64,000 nt of DNA from Massilia sp. HP4 (lineage in GTDB: Bacteria > Pseudomonadota > Gammaproteobacteria > Burkholderiales > Burkholderiaceae_D). The stretch's first letter is position 1. Each line of letters opens with the position of its first letter. Of this stretch, positions 8,309 through 17,240 are shown in pieces. Both the position numbers and the translations under genes were made by a program. The stretch spans positions 50,788-114,787 of the forward strand of contig NZ_STGG01000035.1 in assembly GCF_005222695.1 (NCBI RefSeq), written 5' to 3'. The notes beneath the pieces were generated by a model. The model was not told the origin of the DNA. It did no database searches and saw nothing but the letters and a program-made list of their open reading frames with translations.

Positions 8309-10414
8309 ATGCCGCCGTCCCTTGCCCTGCGCCCGCTCCTGGCCGTCCTTGCCCTGTCCCAGGCCTGTCCCGTGTTCGCTGCCCCGCAGGAGCGCGATGA
8401 ACAGGACATGCAGGCGGTGCGGGTCACCGCCACCCGAGCCCAGGGCTTCATGCCGAACACGGTCGAAGCAGGGAGCTTTCGCGGCTCGGACGTCATGGAC
8501 GTGCCTTCCACCGTCAATGTGATCACGCGCGAGGTGCTCGAGCTGCAGGCCGCCGCCGGCCTGTACGATGCGCTGCGCAACACCGCCGGCGTCACCCGCC
8601 AGCAGAACGGCGGCGACACCTGGGACCAGCTGGTCATCCGCGGCATCGCGGTCGAGAACCGCACCAACTACCGCCTCAACGGCTCGCTGCCGCTGATGAA
8701 CTTCGGCCAGGTCTCGATGGAGAATAAAGAACGGGTCGAAGTGCTCAAGGGCGCCACCGCCCTGTACTACGGCTTTACTTCGCCGGCCGGCGTGGTCAAT
8801 TTCGTCACCAAGCGCGCCGGCAGTACGCCGGTCAATACGGTGGGCCTCAGCCTGGACGACAACGGCAGCGCCGTGGCCACGGCCGACGTGGCGCGCCGCT
8901 TCGGCCAGCGCCAGGAATTCGGCGTGCGCATCAATGCCGCCGGCGGCACGCTCGGTTCGCATCTCGATGGCGTCGGCAACGGCAATCGCGGCTTTGCTTC
9001 CGCCGCCCTCGACTGGCGCCTGAACGAGCGCGTGCGCGTGCGCGCCGACCTCGAGTACGACAAGCGCCGCGTGACCGAGCAGGCCGGCATCAACCTGCCG
9101 CAGGTGGTCGGTGGCGTGATCGCCTTGCCGCGCGCGGTCGACCCGCGCGGCCTCGTCGGCCCGGACTGGGCGCGCTTCGAGACGCATGCGCGCAACGCCC
9201 AGCTGCGCGCCGACATCGCCCTGAACCAGGACTGGGCCCTGACCCTGGAGGCGGGCCACGCCGAGACGAAGCGCGACCGCAGCCTGCCGATCTTCCGCTT
9301 CGACAATGCCGCCAGCGTCGCCACCGGCGCCGGCCGCATCACCGGCAACCTGCAGCACGCGGATGTGGACTCGGACATGCTGCGCGCCGAACTGGCCGGG
9401 CGCTTTTCCAGCGGCGCACTGAGCCACGACCTGACCATCGGCGTGAGCGGCACCGACAAGGGCCAGGCGCCGGTCTACCAATCCAACTACACGATCCCCG
9501 CGCAGAACTTGTATGACCCGGTCCCGATCCGCAATACCAGTTTCGGCGCGGTGCCGACCCGGCCGACCACCGCCGCCCTCGACAGCCGCGACAAGGGCCT
9601 GTACCTGGTCGACCGCATCCAGCTGGGCCAGTGGCAGCTGATCGGCGGCGTGCGCCGGGTCGACTATGAGAGCAGCCAGGGCGCCAACCGCTACGACGTG
9701 AGCGAGACCACGCCGATGGCGGCCGTGATCTGGCGCGCCCGCGACGACATCTCGCTGTATGCCTCGATGGCCGAAGGGCTCGAAGAAGGCGAGGCGGCGC
9801 CCGCCGGCAGCGCCAACGAGGGCACCCGCATGGCGCCCGGCATCAGCAAGCAGAAGGAGATCGGCGCGCGCTGGCGCACGGGCGGCGGCTTCTTGACCCA
9901 GCTCGCGCTGTTCGACATCGACCGCCCCGGCTATTACACCAATGCCGCGAACGTGTTCACCGCCGACGGCGAGCAGCGCTATCGCGGCATCGAGCTGTCG
10001 GCCCAGGGGCGGCTGACCCGGAACCTCTCGTGGCAGGGTTCGGCCCAGGTGCTCGATCCCGAGTTTCGCGACATCGGTCCGGCCTACGACGGCAAGCTGC
10101 CCGAGAACGCCGCGCGCCGCACCGCCAGCAGTTTCCTGGCCTACGACCTCGATGCGGTGCCGGGCCTGTCGCTCACGCTCGGCGCCTACCATACGGGCAG
10201 GCGACCGGTGAATGACCTGAACCAGGCCTGGCTGGGCGGTGTCACCCTGTTCAGCGTAGGCGGCCGCTACGCCGGGCAGATGTTCGGCAAGCGCGCCACC
10301 TGGCAGCTCAATGTCGATAACGCGGGCGACAAGCAGTACTGGGCGGGGGCCGGCACGCGTCTCTCGGCCGGCCTGCCGCGCCTGGTGAAGCTGTCGATGA
10401 AGGTGGAACTGTGA
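8309..10414 (+). CDS. TonB-dependent siderophore receptor
   Basis: A 701-residue outer-membrane protein with a signal peptide (PPSLALRPLLAVLALSQACPVFA, cleaved near residue 24), a likely TonB box around MQAVRVTATRA, a plug domain at roughly 45-160 (PSTVNVITREVLE, then VEVLKGATALYYGF), and a 22-strand barrel for the rest. It lacks the extra N-terminal signalling domain of FecA/FpvA-type receptors, so transcription should not depend on a partner sigma factor. Fur control is indicated by the box at 8254-8272. The stop overlaps the GTG of the next gene, so translation is probably coupled. The siderophore is unknown; the barrel end reads MKVEL instead of the usual terminal Phe. Confidence 0.88.
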   Translation: MPPSLALRPLLAVLALSQACPVFAAPQERDEQDMQAVRVTATRAQGFMPNTVEAGSFRGSDVMDVPSTVNVITREVLELQAAAGLYDALRNTAGVTRQQNGGDTWDQLVIRGIAVENRTNYRLNGSLPLMNFGQVSMENKERVEVLKGATALYYGFTSPAGVVNFVTKRAGSTPVNTVGLSLDDNGSAVATADVARRFGQRQEFGVRINAAGGTLGSHLDGVGNGNRGFASAALDWRLNERVRVRADLEYDKRRVTEQAGINLPQVVGGVIALPRAVDPRGLVGPDWARFETHARNAQLRADIALNQDWALTLEAGHAETKRDRSLPIFRFDNAASVATGAGRITGNLQHADVDSDMLRAELAGRFSSGALSHDLTIGVSGTDKGQAPVYQSNYTIPAQNLYDPVPIRNTSFGAVPTRPTTAALDSRDKGLYLVDRIQLGQWQLIGGVRRVDYESSQGANRYDVSETTPMAAVIWRARDDISLYASMAEGLEEGEAAPAGSANEGTRMAPGISKQKEIGARWRTGGGFLTQLALFDIDRPGYYTNAANVFTADGEQRYRGIELSAQGRLTRNLSWQGSAQVLDPEFRDIGPAYDGKLPENAARRTASSFLAYDLDAVPGLSLTLGAYHTGRRPVNDLNQAWLGGVTLFSVGGRYAGQMFGKRATWQLNVDNAGDKQYWAGAGTRLSAGLPRLVKLSMKVEL

Positions 10415-13026
10415 GCGCCGGCGCAATGCTCGAGCGGTCCGAGCCGGTAACGTTGGCGACGCCGGTGCCAGTGCCGGCGCCGGACGTGCGGCGCTGGCGC
10501 TTGCCGACGCTGCGCGAGGTCTGGTTCCAGCTGCACTGGTTCGTCGGCATCACGGCCGGCACCCTGCTGGCGTTGATCGGCCTGACCGGCGCCATCCTCG
10601 CCTTCGAAGACGAGATCGTCGAAGCGATCAATCCCGGCGTATCGAGCGTGCCGGTAGAAGCGCGGCCGCTGCTCGGTCGCGCGCAGCTCATGCAGGCCGC
10701 CCAGCAGGCCCACCCCGGCGCGCGCGTGGCCAGCCTTTCTTTCAAGGCCGAGCCCGGCAGCAGCGTCAGCCTGCGCTTTGCCGCGCCGCCCGGCGAGCGG
10801 CGCGGCCTCGAAGTCCACATCCACCCCTATAGCGGCGCGCTGCTGCCGGCGGTGCGCGGCGAAGCCGTGTTCCACTTCGTCGACTCGCTGCACCGCTGGC
10901 TGCTGCTGCCGCGCGCCCCGGGCCGCATCGTGCTCGGCATCCTGGCCTTGTGCCTGGTGGGCCTGGCGCTCAGCGGCCTGTACCTGCGCTGGCCGCGCAA
11001 GAAGGATTGGCGCAGCTGGCTGACCTTCAACACGAAGCTGCGCGGCCGCTCCTTCCTGTGGGCGCTGCATGCGATCGCGGGCACCTGGGCGCTGGTCGCC
11101 TACCTGGTCGTGGCCGGCACCGGCATCTACTGGAGCTTCGACATCGTGCGCGGCACCTTGCAGGACTGGGCCGCCACGCCGCCTGCCCAGCCGCGCGAGG
11201 GCAAGCCGGCCAGGACGGGGCGCAATGCGGCTGGCGGCGGCATCGACCCGGCCTGGCAGGGCTTCGTGGCCAGGGCCCCCGGCTGGTCGAACGCGACCAT
11301 CCGCCTCCCGGAACGCGGCGGCGGCGCCTACCAGCTGACCTGGGTGGCGCAGGATGCGCCGCACGACCGCGCCCGCAACCGCATGGCGCTGGGCGGCGAC
11401 GGCGCCCTGCTCAAGGACGAGCGTCATGCCGGGATGACGACCGGCCAGCGTGCGCTCACCACCATCCGTCCGCTACATACCGGCACCTATTTCGGCCTGC
11501 CGGGGCGGATCGTCATGATGCTCGCCAGCCTGGCCTTGCCCGGCTTTGCGGTCACCGGCTGGATGCTGTACCTGGGCCGCCGGCGCCAGAAACGGGCCCT
11601 GGCACGCGAGCGCGCCCTGGCCGCCGATGCCAATGCCAGCGCCCACGGCGCGCCGATCGTGGTGGCCTTTGCCACCCAGGGCGGCCAGGCCGAACGGATT
11701 GCGCTGCACAGCGCCGGCGCCTTGCGCGCCGGCGGCCGTGCGGTCGACCTGCGCCCCGTGTCGGCGCTGGCGCCGGGCGACCTGGCCGGCTACGAGAACG
11801 CGCTGTTCGTGGCCAGCACCTTCGGCGAAGGCGAAGCGCCCGACTCCGCGCGCCGCTTCGGGCGCGAGCTGGCGGCGCAGCAGGCCGGCCTGGCCGGCTG
11901 CCGCTTCGCGGTGCTGGCGCTGGGCGACCGCAACTATGCCCAGTTCTGCGGCCATGGCCATGCGCTCGAGCGCCGCCTGCGGGCGCTGGGCGCCGCGCCG
12001 CTGTTCCCGCTGATCGAGGTCGACCAGGGCGACGTGGCGGCGCTCGGGCGCTGGATGCATGCGCTGGGTGAGCTTGGCGCCGCCGGGGGCGAGCTGCCGC
12101 TGGCCGGGCAGGGCGCGCCGTTCTCGGATTGGGTGCTCGGTGCGCGCCAACTGCTCAACCACGGCAGCCTGGGCGCGCCACTCTACGAGATCAGGCTACT
12201 GGCCGGCCCGGACGCTTGCTGGCAGCCGGGCGACCTGGTCGAGATCGCGGCGCCCCATGCGCCTGCGGCGATCGCCGCCTGGCTGGCCGCCAGCGGCCTG
12301 GATGGCGACGCGCTCGTGGAATGGCAAGGCAAGCGCCAGCCCCTGCTCGAGGCGCTGGCCTGGAGCGAACTGCCGGGCGCCGGCCACCGCTTCGCGTCGC
12401 CCCAGGAATGCGCCGCCACGCTCAAGGCGTCGGCGCCGCGCCGCTATTCCATCGCCAGCGTGCAGGAGGATGGCGCGATCGAGTTGCTGGTGCGCCAGCA
12501 GCGTCACGAACAGGGCCTGGGCCTGGCGTCGGGCTGGCTGACCGAGCACCTCGCCATCGGCCAGGCGGTGCGCGCGCGGCTGGTCGCCAATCCGGGCTTC
12601 CATGCGCCCGACGACGACCGCCCCTGCATCTACATCGGCAACGGCTCGGGCATGGCGGGCCTGCGCAGTCATCTGCGCGGCCGCGCCAGCCTGGGGCGGG
12701 CCCGCAACTGGCTGCTGTTCGGCGAGCGCCAGCGCGAGGTCGACAGGCTGTGCGGCGCCGAGCTCGCGGTGCTGCGGGCCGAAGGCATGCTGCCCGAACT
12801 CGACCTGGCGTTCTCGCGCGACCCCGCGCCCGAATACGTCCAGGACCGGCTGCACGCGCGCGCCGACCTGCTGCGCCAGTGGGTCGACGACGGCGCCACG
12901 ATCCACGTCTGCGGCAGCTTGCAGGGCATGGCCGGCGCGGTGGACGAGGCGCTGGCCGCCATCCTGGGCCGGCCCGAGCTCGAGCGCCTGATCGAGACGG
13001 GGCGCTACCGGCGCGACGTCTATTAA
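10411..13026 (+). CDS. PepSY-TM / flavodoxin / ferredoxin-NADP reductase-type fusion (ferric siderophore reductase candidate)
   Basis: 871 residues in three parts. A PepSY-associated membrane part (about 30-390) has helices at GITAGTLLALIGLTGAILAF, VLGILALCLVGLALSGLYL and two later ones. A flavodoxin domain (about 415-555) has FATQGGQAERIAL and STFGEGEAPDS. A sulfite-reductase-like FAD/NADPH domain (about 565-871) has the flavin motif RRYSIAS and the nucleotide motif IGNGSGMAGL. The layout suits electron flow from NADPH through FAD and FMN to the membrane, to reduce ferric siderophore at or outside the inner membrane. It shares the Fur-controlled unit with the receptor. The start is the GTG at 10411, with AAGGTGG just upstream; the ATG at 10426 is an alternative. 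The exact electron acceptor is inferred. Confidence 0.82.
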   Translation: MSAGAMLERSEPVTLATPVPVPAPDVRRWRLPTLREVWFQLHWFVGITAGTLLALIGLTGAILAFEDEIVEAINPGVSSVPVEARPLLGRAQLMQAAQQAHPGARVASLSFKAEPGSSVSLRFAAPPGERRGLEVHIHPYSGALLPAVRGEAVFHFVDSLHRWLLLPRAPGRIVLGILALCLVGLALSGLYLRWPRKKDWRSWLTFNTKLRGRSFLWALHAIAGTWALVAYLVVAGTGIYWSFDIVRGTLQDWAATPPAQPREGKPARTGRNAAGGGIDPAWQGFVARAPGWSNATIRLPERGGGAYQLTWVAQDAPHDRARNRMALGGDGALLKDERHAGMTTGQRALTTIRPLHTGTYFGLPGRIVMMLASLALPGFAVTGWMLYLGRRRQKRALARERALAADANASAHGAPIVVAFATQGGQAERIALHSAGALRAGGRAVDLRPVSALAPGDLAGYENALFVASTFGEGEAPDSARRFGRELAAQQAGLAGCRFAVLALGDRNYAQFCGHGHALERRLRALGAAPLFPLIEVDQGDVAALGRWMHALGELGAAGGELPLAGQGAPFSDWVLGARQLLNHGSLGAPLYEIRLLAGPDACWQPGDLVEIAAPHAPAAIAAWLAASGLDGDALVEWQGKRQPLLEALAWSELPGAGHRFASPQECAATLKASAPRRYSIASVQEDGAIELLVRQQRHEQGLGLASGWLTEHLAIGQAVRARLVANPGFHAPDDDRPCIYIGNGSGMAGLRSHLRGRASLGRARNWLLFGERQREVDRLCGAELAVLRAEGMLPELDLAFSRDPAPEYVQDRLHARADLLRQWVDDGATIHVCGSLQGMAGAVDEALAAILGRPELERLIETGRYRRDVY

Positions 13027-13029
13027 GGT

Positions 13030-13818
13030 TTATTTGCCGGCCTGCAGGCGCTGTACGGTCTGCTCGGTGGTCCACAGCGCATTGGCGATATAGCGGTAGT
13101 TGACCAGTGCGCTGGCATAGCCGTCGCCTTCCGGCGTCTTGGGACCGGCGACCGCGTCGCGCACCACGGCCACCTCGAAGCCGCGTTCGAGGAATTCGCG
13201 CAGGTGCGATTCCACGCACAGGTTCGACAGCATGCCGGCCAGGATGATCTTGTCCACGCCTTGCTTGCGCAGCTGGAGCATCAGGTCGTTCGACTGCGGC
13301 CCGTACAACTTGTGCGGCGAGGCGACGATGGTCTTGCCATCCTCGATATATGGCTTGAACTCGGGCATGAAGTCGGCGCCGGAACCGCGGAAGCCGTCCA
13401 GGCTCAGGGCGCTCGGGCGGTCGAAGATCTTGATCTTGTGCTGGAAGATCTCGGCCGGGCCACCATGCTTCCATGCGTGGTCGTGCGGGTAGTAATAGTG
13501 CGGTGAGATCGAGACCACGATGCCGGCTGCCTTCGACGCCTTGAACAGCTTGCCCAGGTTGGGCACCAGGTTCTGCTCGGTGACGCTCTCGCCGACCACG
13601 CTCCAGCCCGCGCCCTTGGCGCTCATGAAGTCGATCTGCGGATCGATCACGACCAGCGCGGTGCGCTTCAGGTCGAGCTGCATGCCGGGATCGGGCAGGG
13701 CCGGCTTGGCCGGATCGGCATAGGCTTTCGGGATCTGGGCGGCAGCGCCGCCCGCCAGGACGGCGCTGGCCAGGACGCCGGCGAGCAGGCGGCCGATGGT
13801 GGATGAGTACTTGGACAT
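13030..13818 (-). CDS. Exported isochorismatase-family cysteine hydrolase
   Basis: 262 residues from the ATG at 13818, which has AAGGAGA upstream; longer in-frame starts lack similarity. A signal peptide ending in VLAGGAAAQ predicts export. The isochorismatase-like fold carries the family triad: Asp in VVIDPQIDF, Lys in SPHKLYG and Cys in SNLCVESH. Relatives hydrolyse amide or vinyl-ether substrates (nicotinamide, carbamoylsarcosine, isochorismate). The substrate is unknown and export is uncommon for the family. It is convergent with the PepSY gene (three bases between) and has no clear link to the genes upstream of it. Confidence 0.8.
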   Translation of the reverse strand: MSKYSSTIGRLLAGVLASAVLAGGAAAQIPKAYADPAKPALPDPGMQLDLKRTALVVIDPQIDFMSAKGAGWSVVGESVTEQNLVPNLGKLFKASKAAGIVVSISPHYYYPHDHAWKHGGPAEIFQHKIKIFDRPSALSLDGFRGSGADFMPEFKPYIEDGKTIVASPHKLYGPQSNDLMLQLRKQGVDKIILAGMLSNLCVESHLREFLERGFEVAVVRDAVAGPKTPEGDGYASALVNYRYIANALWTTEQTVQRLQAGK

Positions 13819-13954
13819 GAAAGTTCTCCTTGTGTGTGGACCTCCATTACATTCCTTCGGCCAGGCAGCCGCCACACCAGATATGGGGGGACAAAAGTCT
13901 GCCTCATATCCTATCGTGCAAGTGACCTAAAGCGTGGTAATCTGGTGTTTTGGG

Positions 13955-14215
13955 TCATCGCAAATAGCGCCAGACGATGCCGGGAAAGCCGGCCACGGCG
14001 AACAGCGCCAGCGTGACCGGCCACAATTCCCAGGCCGTGACCGGCGCATGGCCGCCGCTGCGCAGCGCCAATTGCGCACCGCCGACCCACAGCGCATAAG
14101 CGCCAAGGGCTAGAGCCAGGCGCCATGGAAACCGCCAACGCGGCGTGAGCCACGGCAGGTTGGCCAGCAGCGCGCCCAGCGCCAGGTGGAGGGCAGGAAT
14201 CAGTTCGGCAGACAT
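13955..14215 (-). CDS. DUF2818-like small membrane protein
   Basis: 86 residues with three hydrophobic segments and the C-terminal pattern TAWELWPVTLALFAVAGFPG ending in WRYLR. This resembles DUF2818 proteins, which in Burkholderiales usually sit next to the NADH dehydrogenase (nuo) operon. TAGGAG lies before the ATG, and the gene begins nine bases after the ccsA stop, so it is the last gene of the cytochrome maturation unit. Its function is unknown; the location suggests a membrane role related to respiratory complex assembly. The family assignment rests on the C-terminal pattern and length. Confidence 0.6.
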   Translation of the reverse strand: MSAELIPALHLALGALLANLPWLTPRWRFPWRLALALGAYALWVGGAQLALRSGGHAPVTAWELWPVTLALFAVAGFPGIVWRYLR

Positions 14216-14224
14216 CGTCGTCTC

Positions 14225-15373
14225 CTAAAGCGAGCCATAGGAGTGCAGGCCGGACAAGAACATATTCACCCCGATAAACGCGAACAGCGTGATGCAGAAT
14301 CCCGCCAGCGACCACCAGGCCAGCGCCTTGCCACTGATCTGCCGCACCAGGCGGGCATGCAGCCAGGCCGCGTAGTTGAGCCATACGACCAGGGCCCAGG
14401 TCTCTTTCGGATCCCACGACCAGTAGCCGCCCCAGGCCTCGGCCGCCCACAACGCGCCGAGGATGGTGGCGATCGTGAAGAACACGAAGCCGAGCGCGCT
14501 GCTGCGGTAGCACAATTCGTCGAGCCAGCGCCGCGATGGCAGGCGCGCCGCCAGCGCGGGGATCCCGGCCAGCAGCCAGGCGGCGCCCGTCGCCGCGGCG
14601 ATCGAGAACGCGCCGTAGCCGATGAAATTGGCCGGCACGTGCAGCTTCATCCACCACGACTGCAATGCGGGAATCAAGGGCTGGATCTCGTGCGCGCCGC
14701 GGCCGTAGACGAACACGAAGGCCACTGCGGCGCTCACCGGCAGCATGGCGAACAGGCCGAGCTGGCGGTTGCCCGAGCGGTGCTCGAGATGCAGGTACAG
14801 CAGCGTCGTCAAGAAGCAGAACAGCACGAATACCTCGTACAGGTTCGACACCGGAATGTGGCCGATGCCGTCGCCCAGTAGATAGGATTCGTGCCAGCGC
14901 ACCAAGAGGCCGAGCAGGCCGGCGGCGCTGCCGATCCAGGCTGCGCAAGCCCCGCGCCGCAGCCAGGCGCCGGACGCCTTCCACCAGCCGATCGCGTACA
15001 GCAGGGTGGCGGTCCAGAACGAGAGTCCCATCCACAGGATGGCGCTCTGGCTGGACAGGAAGTGGCGCAGCAAGAAAGCCTCTTCGGCGCGCGCCGGGTC
15101 GCCGCGGTACAGCGCGACCGCGCCGACGACCAGCAGGCCGCAGCTCGCGCCCAGCACTTGCAGTGCGCGCCAGCGCAGCGCCAGCACGCACAGCGAGACG
15201 GCGCTGCAGCCGAGGATGGCGAGATCGTATTCGTCCAGGGCGGCGCGGTGGCGCACCAGGACATAGCCGACGGCGCCGGCCACGAGGGCAAGGAACAGGC
15301 CGTCGGCCAGGCGCCGCGGCAGGCGGGGAGGAGTGGCAAGCCGGCCCTCAGGCGCGGACAGGATGGTGGACAT
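14225..15373 (-). CDS. ccsA: Cytochrome c maturation protein CcsA (System II heme handling)
   Basis: 382 residues, mostly transmembrane. The tryptophan-rich WWD motif is clear (WGGYWSWDPKETWAL near the C-terminus), with flanking histidines for heme binding in HVPANFIGYG and later helices. CcsA with ResB forms the System II synthetase that exports heme and attaches it to CXXCH motifs in the periplasm. The start at 15373 has GAGGTG upstream and overlaps the end of resB by 26 bases, implying translational coupling. Placement downstream of genes for two c-type cytochromes (ncgB, ncgC) suggests that it serves them. Confidence 0.92.
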   Translation of the reverse strand: MSTILSAPEGRLATPPRLPRRLADGLFLALVAGAVGYVLVRHRAALDEYDLAILGCSAVSLCVLALRWRALQVLGASCGLLVVGAVALYRGDPARAEEAFLLRHFLSSQSAILWMGLSFWTATLLYAIGWWKASGAWLRRGACAAWIGSAAGLLGLLVRWHESYLLGDGIGHIPVSNLYEVFVLFCFLTTLLYLHLEHRSGNRQLGLFAMLPVSAAVAFVFVYGRGAHEIQPLIPALQSWWMKLHVPANFIGYGAFSIAAATGAAWLLAGIPALAARLPSRRWLDELCYRSSALGFVFFTIATILGALWAAEAWGGYWSWDPKETWALVVWLNYAAWLHARLVRQISGKALAWWSLAGFCITLFAFIGVNMFLSGLHSYGSL

Positions 15374-17240
15374 GGGACACCTCGATGAGCAGGAGTTGGT
15401 CGATGGCCGCCCGATGGGCGGTGAATTCGTCGTCCAGCACGGGGCTGGGACGGTTGGCATCAAGCGCCAGCAGCAGGGCATGGCCGTCGTAGTGCAGCCA
15501 CAGGCGGCGTTCGCGGATGAAGGTCATGGCGATCACGCCCAGGCCGAGCAGCGCTGCGCCGAGATACACCAGGCCCGCGCCCGGCGCGCGCGTGACCTGT
15601 ATTACCGAGGCCTGGACCTGGGTATAGCCTTCCAGTTCGGCCGGCGCGGTCAGTTGCATGGCGCTTGCCTCGCTGTAGGCCAGCAGGCTGTCGTCCAGCA
15701 GCGCGCGCGGCATGTCGGGCGCCAGGCGGGCGGCGGCGTGGCGCAGCAGGTCCAGCACCAGGCCGGCGCCGCCTTCGGGCGCGGCTTGTACCATCTGCGC
15801 GATGCCCGGCAGGCCGTCTTCGGCATAGCGGGCCAGCAGGTGTTCGGCGCTGGCGCGCAAGGTGGCGGCCAGGCGCCGGTCCTGGCTCGAGGAAGCCACC
15901 GCCGCCGCAGCGGCGGCGCGCGCGGCCGGGTCATTCAGTGCCGCGCTCCAGGCGCGGTAGCCGTCCAGCGTGCCTTCGGCATCGGCCGGCAGGCGCAGGT
16001 ACTGCATCTCCGCCGCGCCGACAGTGCGGCGGCCGAACACGAACCAGCGCTTGCCCTCGATCTCGAACGGCTTCTGGTACGACAGCCATTCCTGGGCCTG
16101 CCCCTGGCGGTCGCGCACGCGCAGCAGCACCGAGGGGCCGACGTCGATGCTGCGCTCGCCCGGCCGCGCCAGGCGGCGCCAGCTGGCCGGCAGCGACTCG
16201 CGCGCCAGCACATTGACGGTGCGCAGCTCGACCGGCTCGAGCGTGACCGGCTCGTCGCCCACCAGCAGCGCCGCCTGCTGGCCGATGCGCAGCCGCTGGA
16301 CCCCGCCGCCGAGGCGCAGCGCGACGGTGCTGCCGCCGTCGTCGAAGCCCGACTGGTACAAGGTCACGCCGTCATGGCTGGCCGGCTGGTTCACGCGCAG
16401 GGTGAGCGGGATCACCCGCTCGCCGTCGCGGATCTCGATCTCGCTGGCGAAGTCGCGCGGCTGGCCATTGGCATGCTGCTCCAGGCTGAAGCGCTTGAGG
16501 CGGACCTCGAACGGCAGCGGCTGCACCAAGTAGCCGTCGCCCGCGGCCAGGATCGCGCTGTCGGCCGCGCCGCCTTCGGGCACGGTCAGCATGGCGCGGT
16601 ACGAGCCGCCGCCGGGCGCCAGCCGCGCCGCAAGCGGGGCATCCTGCGGCGCCAGGTGCAGCGGGGCCGGCGCCGCCTCGCCGCGCCACAGCCGCCATTG
16701 CAGCGGCAGGTTGCCGTCGACCAGGCCGCCGACGCAGATCAGCACCATGGCACCATGCACCAGCACATAGCCGGCGCGGCGGCCCACGCCGCGCCTGGCG
16801 GCCAGCACCCAGCCGCCGTCGACAGCTTCGTGGCGCAGCGCGAAACCGGCGCCGGCGAGCAGGGTGCGCAGCGCCGGATGGGCGGCGCTGGCGCTCACCC
16901 GGTCCAGCGGCCAGGCCGCATGGTGCGGCACCCGGAGCAGGCTGGCGCGGCTGCGCTGGGCGCGAAAGCTCCGCATCTCGCGCCACATGGCCGGCGTGCG
17001 CTGCCACAGGCACAGGGAGGTGGACGTCGCCATGAAGCCGAGCAGGGCCAGGAACCAGGGCGCGTGGTACACGTCCATCAGGCCGGCCAGGCGGAACAGC
17101 GCGGTCCAGTGCGCGCCATAGCGGCCCACATACTCGGCGGTTGGCTGGTTCTGGGCCAGTACCGAACCGATGGTGGCGGCCAGCGCCACCACGCACAGCA
17201 CGGCGACCGCAAAGCGCATCGAGCGCAGCAGGGCGATCAT
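15348..17240 (-). CDS. resB: Cytochrome c maturation protein ResB (CcsB)
   Basis: 630 residues with three N-terminal helices (SMRFAVAVLCVVALAATIG; MDVYHAPWFLALLGFMAT; VLVHGAMVLICVGGLVDG), a large periplasmic domain, and a last helix near 555-575 (LVYLGAALLGLGVIAMTF). This is the ResB topology. ResB partners CcsA in System II heme ligation. The start ATG overlaps the cusA stop (ATGA). The frame stays open far upstream through cusA on the same strand, but that extension is a GC-driven shadow, and similarity begins at MIALLRSM. Confidence 0.92.
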   Translation of the reverse strand: MIALLRSMRFAVAVLCVVALAATIGSVLAQNQPTAEYVGRYGAHWTALFRLAGLMDVYHAPWFLALLGFMATSTSLCLWQRTPAMWREMRSFRAQRSRASLLRVPHHAAWPLDRVSASAAHPALRTLLAGAGFALRHEAVDGGWVLAARRGVGRRAGYVLVHGAMVLICVGGLVDGNLPLQWRLWRGEAAPAPLHLAPQDAPLAARLAPGGGSYRAMLTVPEGGAADSAILAAGDGYLVQPLPFEVRLKRFSLEQHANGQPRDFASEIEIRDGERVIPLTLRVNQPASHDGVTLYQSGFDDGGSTVALRLGGGVQRLRIGQQAALLVGDEPVTLEPVELRTVNVLARESLPASWRRLARPGERSIDVGPSVLLRVRDRQGQAQEWLSYQKPFEIEGKRWFVFGRRTVGAAEMQYLRLPADAEGTLDGYRAWSAALNDPAARAAAAAAVASSSQDRRLAATLRASAEHLLARYAEDGLPGIAQMVQAAPEGGAGLVLDLLRHAAARLAPDMPRALLDDSLLAYSEASAMQLTAPAELEGYTQVQASVIQVTRAPGAGLVYLGAALLGLGVIAMTFIRERRLWLHYDGHALLLALDANRPSPVLDDEFTAHRAAIDQLLLIEVSHVHHPVRA

